NCBI GenBank assembly: GCA_945889625.1
Contig: CAMDCE010000052.1
Coordinates: 1 to 37,606, forward strand
Direction: 5' to 3'
Length of the DNA: 37,606 nt
Origin: Asaia bogorensis
Lineage (GTDB): Bacteria; Pseudomonadota; Alphaproteobacteria; Reyranellales; Reyranellaceae
Part shown: piece by piece, positions 33,448-37,606 of the stretch
Numbering within the stretch: position 1 is the first letter of the stretch
How the letters are laid out: each line of letters begins with the position of its first letter
Position numbers and translations under genes: made by a program
Notes under the pieces: generated by a model
What the model saw: the letters and a program-made list of their open reading frames with translations, nothing else
Told to the model about the DNA's origin: nothing
Database searches by the model: none

Positions 33448-33451
33448 CGCC

Positions 33452-33949
33452 ATGGCAAGCGTCGCGAATTTCCATCCCGCTCCATCATCTGAGCCGGCGC
33501 AATGGGTATACGGCGGATTCGGGGTCCGCCTTGCCGCTTACCTGATCGACTGCGTCGTGGTCATCATTCCGGTCATGGCCATCAGTTCAGTCCTGCAACT
33601 TGCGTTTCCGATCGCCAACAACGAAGACGCAATCTTTGTCATCGCCAACGTACTGACCGGAGCCGCCATCGTCGTCGGCCTGTGGCTCTATGAGGCGCTC
33701 ATGACCAGTTCGCCGCGCGGCGCGACTCTGGGTAAGCGCGCCCTTGGCTTACGCATTGTTCGGGGCGACGGCGAGCGGTTGAGCTTCGGCCGCGCGACCG
33801 GCCGCTATTTCCTGCGCTTGCTGGTCACGCCGATCGTTCCCTTGGCGATCGGCTTCCTGTTGGCGGCTTTCACCGCCCGCAAGCGGGCGTTGCATGACTT
33901 CATGGCCGACACGGTCGTGATAGAAGCGAACGTGAGCGACTTTCAATAG
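33452..33949 (+). CDS. RDD-family membrane protein (single domain)
   Basis: The 165-residue protein has an RDD domain. The first helix contains the conserved Arg and Asp (GGFGVRLAAYLIDCVVVIIPVM), a second hydrophobic helix follows (NVLTGAAIVVGLWLYEALMTSS), then the GATLGKRALGLRIVRGDGERLSFGRATGRYFLR block, a third helix (TPIVPLAIGFLLAAF) and the C-terminal RKRALHDFMADTVVIE. RDD proteins are small inner-membrane proteins, some implicated in ion transport; the function here is unknown. ATG at 33452 follows GGGAG. It ends in DFQ-stop, directly before the second copy of the leader. Confidence 0.88.
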   Translation: MASVANFHPAPSSEPAQWVYGGFGVRLAAYLIDCVVVIIPVMAISSVLQLAFPIANNEDAIFVIANVLTGAAIVVGLWLYEALMTSSPRGATLGKRALGLRIVRGDGERLSFGRATGRYFLRLLVTPIVPLAIGFLLAAFTARKRALHDFMADTVVIEANVSDFQ

Positions 33950-34019
33950 CGGTCTCTGAACGGCCGGTGCTAACGTGGCGGGCGGTGCAGCGATGCACCG
34001 CCCGATTTCTTTGGGGAGA
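33944..34019 (+). repeat. Duplicated leader, copy 2 (first RDD end to second RDD gene)
   Basis: This is the second copy of 33373-33447, beginning at the CAATAG stop of the first RDD gene. Its hairpin GGGCGGTGCA-GCGA-TGCACCGCCC (33980-34003) is perfect and has a GNRA-type loop, where copy 1 has a G.T wobble. It is followed by GATTTCTTT and GGGGAGAAAG. The copy shows that leader and gene were duplicated together. Confidence 0.8.
33980..34012 (+). terminator. Terminator/attenuator-like hairpin after the first RDD gene
   Basis: A perfect 10-bp GC-rich stem closed by a GCGA loop is followed by GATTTCTTT. It resembles an intrinsic terminator, but the ribosome-binding site of the next gene follows immediately, so attenuation or protection of mRNA ends is also possible. 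Confidence 0.5.
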
Positions 34020-34030
34020 AAGAAGTCGCC

Positions 34031-35047
34031 ATGGCCGCCGCACCGCCGCCACCGCCCGACTGGGCGAACCGGCAACAGATCGCCGGCGCCGAGATCGGCC
34101 CGCCTGCCGGATTCTGGATTCGCTTCGTGGCCTACGTGATTGATGCTCTAGTTTTGTGTGTTCCGATCTTCATCGGCGGCATCGTCCTCTATGCCATCTT
34201 TGCCGATTCTTGGGAGGACGAGGCCGCGGTAAGCTCCATCGTGGGCGGAGCGGCCCTGCTCTTCCTCGCTTTGATCGTGATCGCCTGGCTTTACGAAGCC
34301 TTGCTGACCAGCGGCCGGCGCGGCGCCACGCTCGGCAAGCAGGCGGTCGGCGTGCGCATCGTGGCTGCCGGAGGGGCACAGCTCTCGTTCGGCCGCGCCA
34401 CCGCCCGCTATTTCCTGAAGGCGATGATCACGCCCCTGGTGCCGTTCGCGATCGGTTACCTGCTGGCGGCCTTCACCTCGCGCAAGCGGGCGTTGCACGA
34501 CTTCATGGCCGACACCTTCGTGATAAGGTCGGCCGGCGATTTCCAGGGGGAGACCATCATGGCAAGCGTTCCGAATTCAGGGCCCGCCGCCCCGCCGCCA
34601 CCCGTCTGGGATGCACGGCCCCCGAGCCCGGCCACCACGGGCTATGGCGGTTTCTGGATCCGAGTCGTGGCCTACATCATCGACGCCATCCTGCTCAGCG
34701 TCGCCTCCGGCATCGTCGGCGCCGCGCTGGGCGTGAACATATTCGTGTCAGACTGGTCGAACTACGATCCGACCGCCAACCTGGTCTCGCTGGTGATCAG
34801 CTGGCTTTATTTCGCCCTGCTGGAAAGCTCCGAACGCGGCGCTACGGTCGGCAAGATGGCGGTGGGGCTTCGGGTCGTGACCAGCGACGGCCAGCGGCTG
34901 AGTTTCATGAACGCCACCGGCCGCTACTTCGCGAAGTTCATCTCGGCCATCATCCTCGGTATCGGCTTCATCATGGTGGCTTTCACCGACAAGAAGCGCG
35001 GCCTGCACGACATGATTGCCGGCACTCTCGTGATCAAGGTGCGTTGA
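34031..35047 (+). CDS. Tandem double-RDD membrane protein (in-frame fusion; possible internal start at 34559)
   Basis: The 338-residue frame contains two complete RDD domains. The first spans about residues 25-170 (GFWIRFVAYVIDALVLCVPIF ... RGATLGKQAVGVRIV ... RKRALHDFMADTFVI), the second about residues 206-338 (GFWIRVVAYIIDAILLSVASG ... RGATVGKMAVGLRVV ... KKRGLHDMIAGTLVI). The first unit lacks the stop codon that ends the single-domain paralogue after DFQ. Instead the frame runs through GGGGGAGA (34546-34553) into an ATG at 34559 (Met177). That ATG begins MASVPN, like the start of the upstream RDD gene (MASVAN). It may be read as one fused protein, as two, or both. Confidence 0.85.
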   Translation: MAAAPPPPPDWANRQQIAGAEIGPPAGFWIRFVAYVIDALVLCVPIFIGGIVLYAIFADSWEDEAAVSSIVGGAALLFLALIVIAWLYEALLTSGRRGATLGKQAVGVRIVAAGGAQLSFGRATARYFLKAMITPLVPFAIGYLLAAFTSRKRALHDFMADTFVIRSAGDFQGETIMASVPNSGPAAPPPPVWDARPPSPATTGYGGFWIRVVAYIIDAILLSVASGIVGAALGVNIFVSDWSNYDPTANLVSLVISWLYFALLESSERGATVGKMAVGLRVVTSDGQRLSFMNATGRYFAKFISAIILGIGFIMVAFTDKKRGLHDMIAGTLVIKVR

Positions 35048-35062
35048 ACAGAGGAGCCGACG

Positions 35063-35449
35063 ATGAGCGATCCCAGCCAGGGCAGCCTGCCGCCGCAGCC
35101 GCCGCCGTCCGGCACGAGCGACATACTGGGCAACATCCCGCAGCTCGTTTACCTGCTCTTCTTCGCGGGCTTCGTGGTCGCGCCGGCGGCGCTGGTCGCG
35201 GTCGTCCTGGCCTACGTCAATCGCGACGACGCGCCGGCGCTCGCCCGTTCGCACTACGATTTCCAGATCGCCACCTTCTGGAAGGGGCTGATCCTCATGG
35301 TGGCGGGCGTGATCCTGGCCTTCTTCCTGGTCGGCTGGCTGGTTCTGCTGTTCTGGCTGATCTGGACGGTCATCCGCCTGGTCAAGGGATTCACCAATCT
35401 CGGCAAGAATCAGCCCATGGCGGCCAATATAGGCTGGGGCTTCGGCTGA
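35063..35449 (+). CDS. DUF4870-like small membrane protein
   Basis: The 128-residue product has a short Pro-rich N-terminus (QGSLPPQPPPSGTSD) like those of the RDD proteins. Three hydrophobic segments follow (LVYLLFFAGFVVAPAALVAVVLAYV, GLILMVAGVILAFFLVGWLVLLFWLIWTV) around a conserved-looking SHYDFQIATFWKGL motif, as in DUF4870/YtpI-like proteins. Function is unknown. It follows the double-RDD gene by 15 nt and is probably co-transcribed with it. The shared N-terminal composition suggests the group works in the same membrane context. Confidence 0.8.
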   Translation: MSDPSQGSLPPQPPPSGTSDILGNIPQLVYLLFFAGFVVAPAALVAVVLAYVNRDDAPALARSHYDFQIATFWKGLILMVAGVILAFFLVGWLVLLFWLIWTVIRLVKGFTNLGKNQPMAANIGWGFG

Positions 35450-35468
35450 GTCGCAAGATCCGGCCCGC

Positions 35469-35497
35469 TTGACCCGGCGGCCGAAAGCCCGTTTATT
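35469..35497 (+). promoter_or_regulatory. Possible promoter of leuD-leuB
   Basis: TTGACC (35469-35474) and TTTATT (35492-35497) are 17 bp apart. They lie between the DUF4870-like gene and leuD. A separate promoter would make sense because the RDD cluster interrupts the leu genes. The -10 match is weak. Confidence 0.4.
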
Positions 35498-35520
35498 CCG
35501 GCGTTTCTTGAGAGGGCCCT

Positions 35521-36135
35521 ATGGAAAAATTCACGACGCTCCGCGGCGTCGCAGCGCCGCTGCCGATGGTCAATGTCGACACCGACATGATCATCCCCAA
35601 GCAGTTCCTGAAGACCATCAAGCGCACCGGCTTGAAGGACGGGTTGTTCTACGAAATGCGCTGGACGGCGGACGGCCAGAAGAAGGACTTCATTCTCGAC
35701 CAGCCGGCCTACCAGAACGCCAAGATCCTCGTGGCGGGTCCCAACTTCGGCTGCGGTTCGAGCCGCGAGCACGCGCCATGGGCGCTGCTCGACTTCGGCA
35801 TCCGTTGCGTCATCTCAGAGGATTTCGCGGACATTTTCTATAACAACTGCTTCAAGAACGGCGTCCTGCCGATCAGGATGCCGAAGGAGATCATCGCCAA
35901 GCTGATGGACGATGCGAGCCGCGGCTCCAACGCCATCATCGAGGTCGATCTGGAGAAGCAGGAGATCAAGGGTCCCGACGGCGGCACGGTGCACTTCGAC
36001 ATCGACCCGTTCCGCAAGCACTGCCTGCTGAACGGCCTCGACGATATCGGGCTCACCATGGAGAAGAAGACGGCGATCGACGACTTCGAAAGCCGCCAGA
36101 AGGATTCCCAGCCCTGGCTCCACGCCGGGACCTGA
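35521..36135 (+). CDS. leuD: 3-isopropylmalate dehydratase, small subunit
   Basis: LeuD is the swivelling-domain partner of LeuC. The 204-residue protein has the conserved VNVDTDMIIPKQFLKTI near the start, the signature GPNFGCGSSREHAPWALLDFG, then VISEDFADIFYNNCFKNGVLPI. Length is normal. GAGAGGG (35510-35516) is the ribosome-binding site. leuB follows after 19 nt. Confidence 0.97.
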   Translation: MEKFTTLRGVAAPLPMVNVDTDMIIPKQFLKTIKRTGLKDGLFYEMRWTADGQKKDFILDQPAYQNAKILVAGPNFGCGSSREHAPWALLDFGIRCVISEDFADIFYNNCFKNGVLPIRMPKEIIAKLMDDASRGSNAIIEVDLEKQEIKGPDGGTVHFDIDPFRKHCLLNGLDDIGLTMEKKTAIDDFESRQKDSQPWLHAGT

Positions 36136-36154
36136 GCGAAAGAAAACAAAGACA

Positions 36155-37276
<1,122 letters not shown>

Positions 37277-37317
37277 GGCCAGACGGATACACCCCCTGCT
37301 GAGGCGGCGCTCCGGCC

Positions 37318-37462
37318 CTAGAGCGGCTTCCGGTCAACTGGAACCGCGGAGCGGTTCCAGTTGACCGGAAACGCGTTGTACGAAGCGTTTCCTTCAATGG
37401 CATGTTCCGTCCGGCAGATCGCGGCGCGTTTACGCGCCTCAGCTGGAAGGAACATGCTCTAG
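37318..37462 (-). repeat. Dispersed structured repeat R2, copy B (145 bp)
   Basis: This is the inverted copy of 12197-12341, with exactly the same length. Its ends are perfect 7-bp inverted repeats, CTAGAGC (37318-37324) and GCTCTAG (37456-37462). A perfect 17-bp stem pairs 37331-37347 with 37351-37367. The second stem and the internal CGCG hairpin are also kept. It lies between leuB and the IS630 transposase remnant and could act as a terminator for either. Confidence 0.88.
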
Positions 37463-37474
37463 AGCACCGAGCGT

Positions 37475-37606
37475 TTAATCGGAAGCGTAGCCGGCATCTT
37501 TGAGGTAGTTCCAGCACTCCTGCTCGGTGTAGAGGGCGCAGATGTCACCGATGGCTTTCCAGAGAGCATCGATGGTTCTCGCGCCGATGCGCCTGAGGTG
37601 GGCCTT
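37475..37606 (-). mobile_element. IS630-family transposase, C-terminal part (runs off the window edge)
   Basis: Read on the minus strand from the window edge, an open frame encodes 43 residues and then TAA (37477-37475). It includes LRRIGARTIDALWKAIGDIC and TEQECWNYLKDAGYASD. This is the typical C-terminus of IS630-family (Tc1/mariner-related) transposases, with the ALWxAI and ECWNYxxxAGY pattern. The catalytic DDE region lies outside the window, so it cannot be said whether the element is intact. Only 12 bp separate its stop from repeat R2 copy B. Confidence 0.85.

Noticed and set aside
31864..33453. 529-codon minus-strand open frame over leuC
   Set aside because: It is the antisense shadow of leuC, which is unmistakable.
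37277..37606. Reading the minus-strand open frame at 37251-37517 as a gene
   Set aside because: It runs through repeat R2 and matches the frame found in R2 copy A. The real coding signal here is the IS630 C-terminus in another frame.

Overview
The window is GC-rich (visibly well over 60% G+C) chromosomal DNA of an alphaproteobacterium. The gene content and order point to Rhodospirillales or Hyphomicrobiales: ffh-rpsP-rimM-trmD-rplS-leuC, dapF-ftsY-yciB, hemC back to back with tsaD-gpsA-EVE, and gshB/yraN/rsmI divergent from an LpoA-like lipoprotein. A Reyranella-like genus is possible, but that is only an impression from protein style. Nearly all of the DNA is coding. No gene-free stretch exceeds about 205 bp, and the longer gaps are filled by small palindromic repeats.

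Layout. 1-41: 5' part of a tRNA-Arg(CCU). 123-1184: secreted MetX-like alpha/beta hydrolase. 1195-5378 (minus): rsmI, yraN, SirB1/TPR protein, gshB, ankyrin protein and arfB, mostly with touching or overlapping ends; a penicillin-binding-protein activator (LpoA-like) diverges at 5402. 6563-6717: repeat R1 copy. 6727-7449: HAD hydrolase, facing a [2Fe-2S] ferredoxin and a DUF6489 protein across a GC-rich palindrome. 8283-11491: diaminopropionate ammonia-lyase overlapping a YyaL-type thioredoxin-domain protein. 11548: lipoprotein. 12197-12341: repeat R2 copy. 12375-14881: probable catabolic operon (creatininase family, beta-hydroxyacid dehydrogenase, MBL lactonase-like). 14878-15744: DMT transporter. 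15752-15875: second R1 copy. 15905-18982 (minus): tsaD, a 2OG-Fe(II) oxygenase, gpsA and EVE. 19028-22073: hemC, tusA-like, pgk, NUDIX. 22125-23522: Rieske oxygenase with a good promoter and a palindromic operator candidate. 23557-26845 (minus): glycosyltransferase-like, dapF, ftsY, yciB. 26901: DsbA-like isomerase. 27500: CPBP protease (minus). 28323-33378: ffh-rpsP-rimM-trmD-rplS-leuC. 33452-35449: tandem RDD-domain membrane proteins plus a DUF4870-like protein, placed between leuC and leuD. 35521-37276: leuD-leuB. 37318-37462: second R2 copy. 37475-37606: C-terminus of an IS630-family transposase.

Most genes are housekeeping: translation and SRP targeting, leucine, lysine and heme biosynthesis, glycolysis, glutathione, tRNA modification. 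I see no phage, CRISPR, toxin-antitoxin or defence system. The features most worth a second look are non-coding or duplicative. They are a 145-bp element present twice in opposite orientation with compensatory changes in its hairpins (R2); a second palindromic element with 11-bp terminal inverted repeats and a nested hairpin in one copy (R1); and a tandem RDD array inside the leu locus with a duplicated leader, plus an in-frame fusion of two RDD units that keeps an internal ribosome-binding site and ATG.
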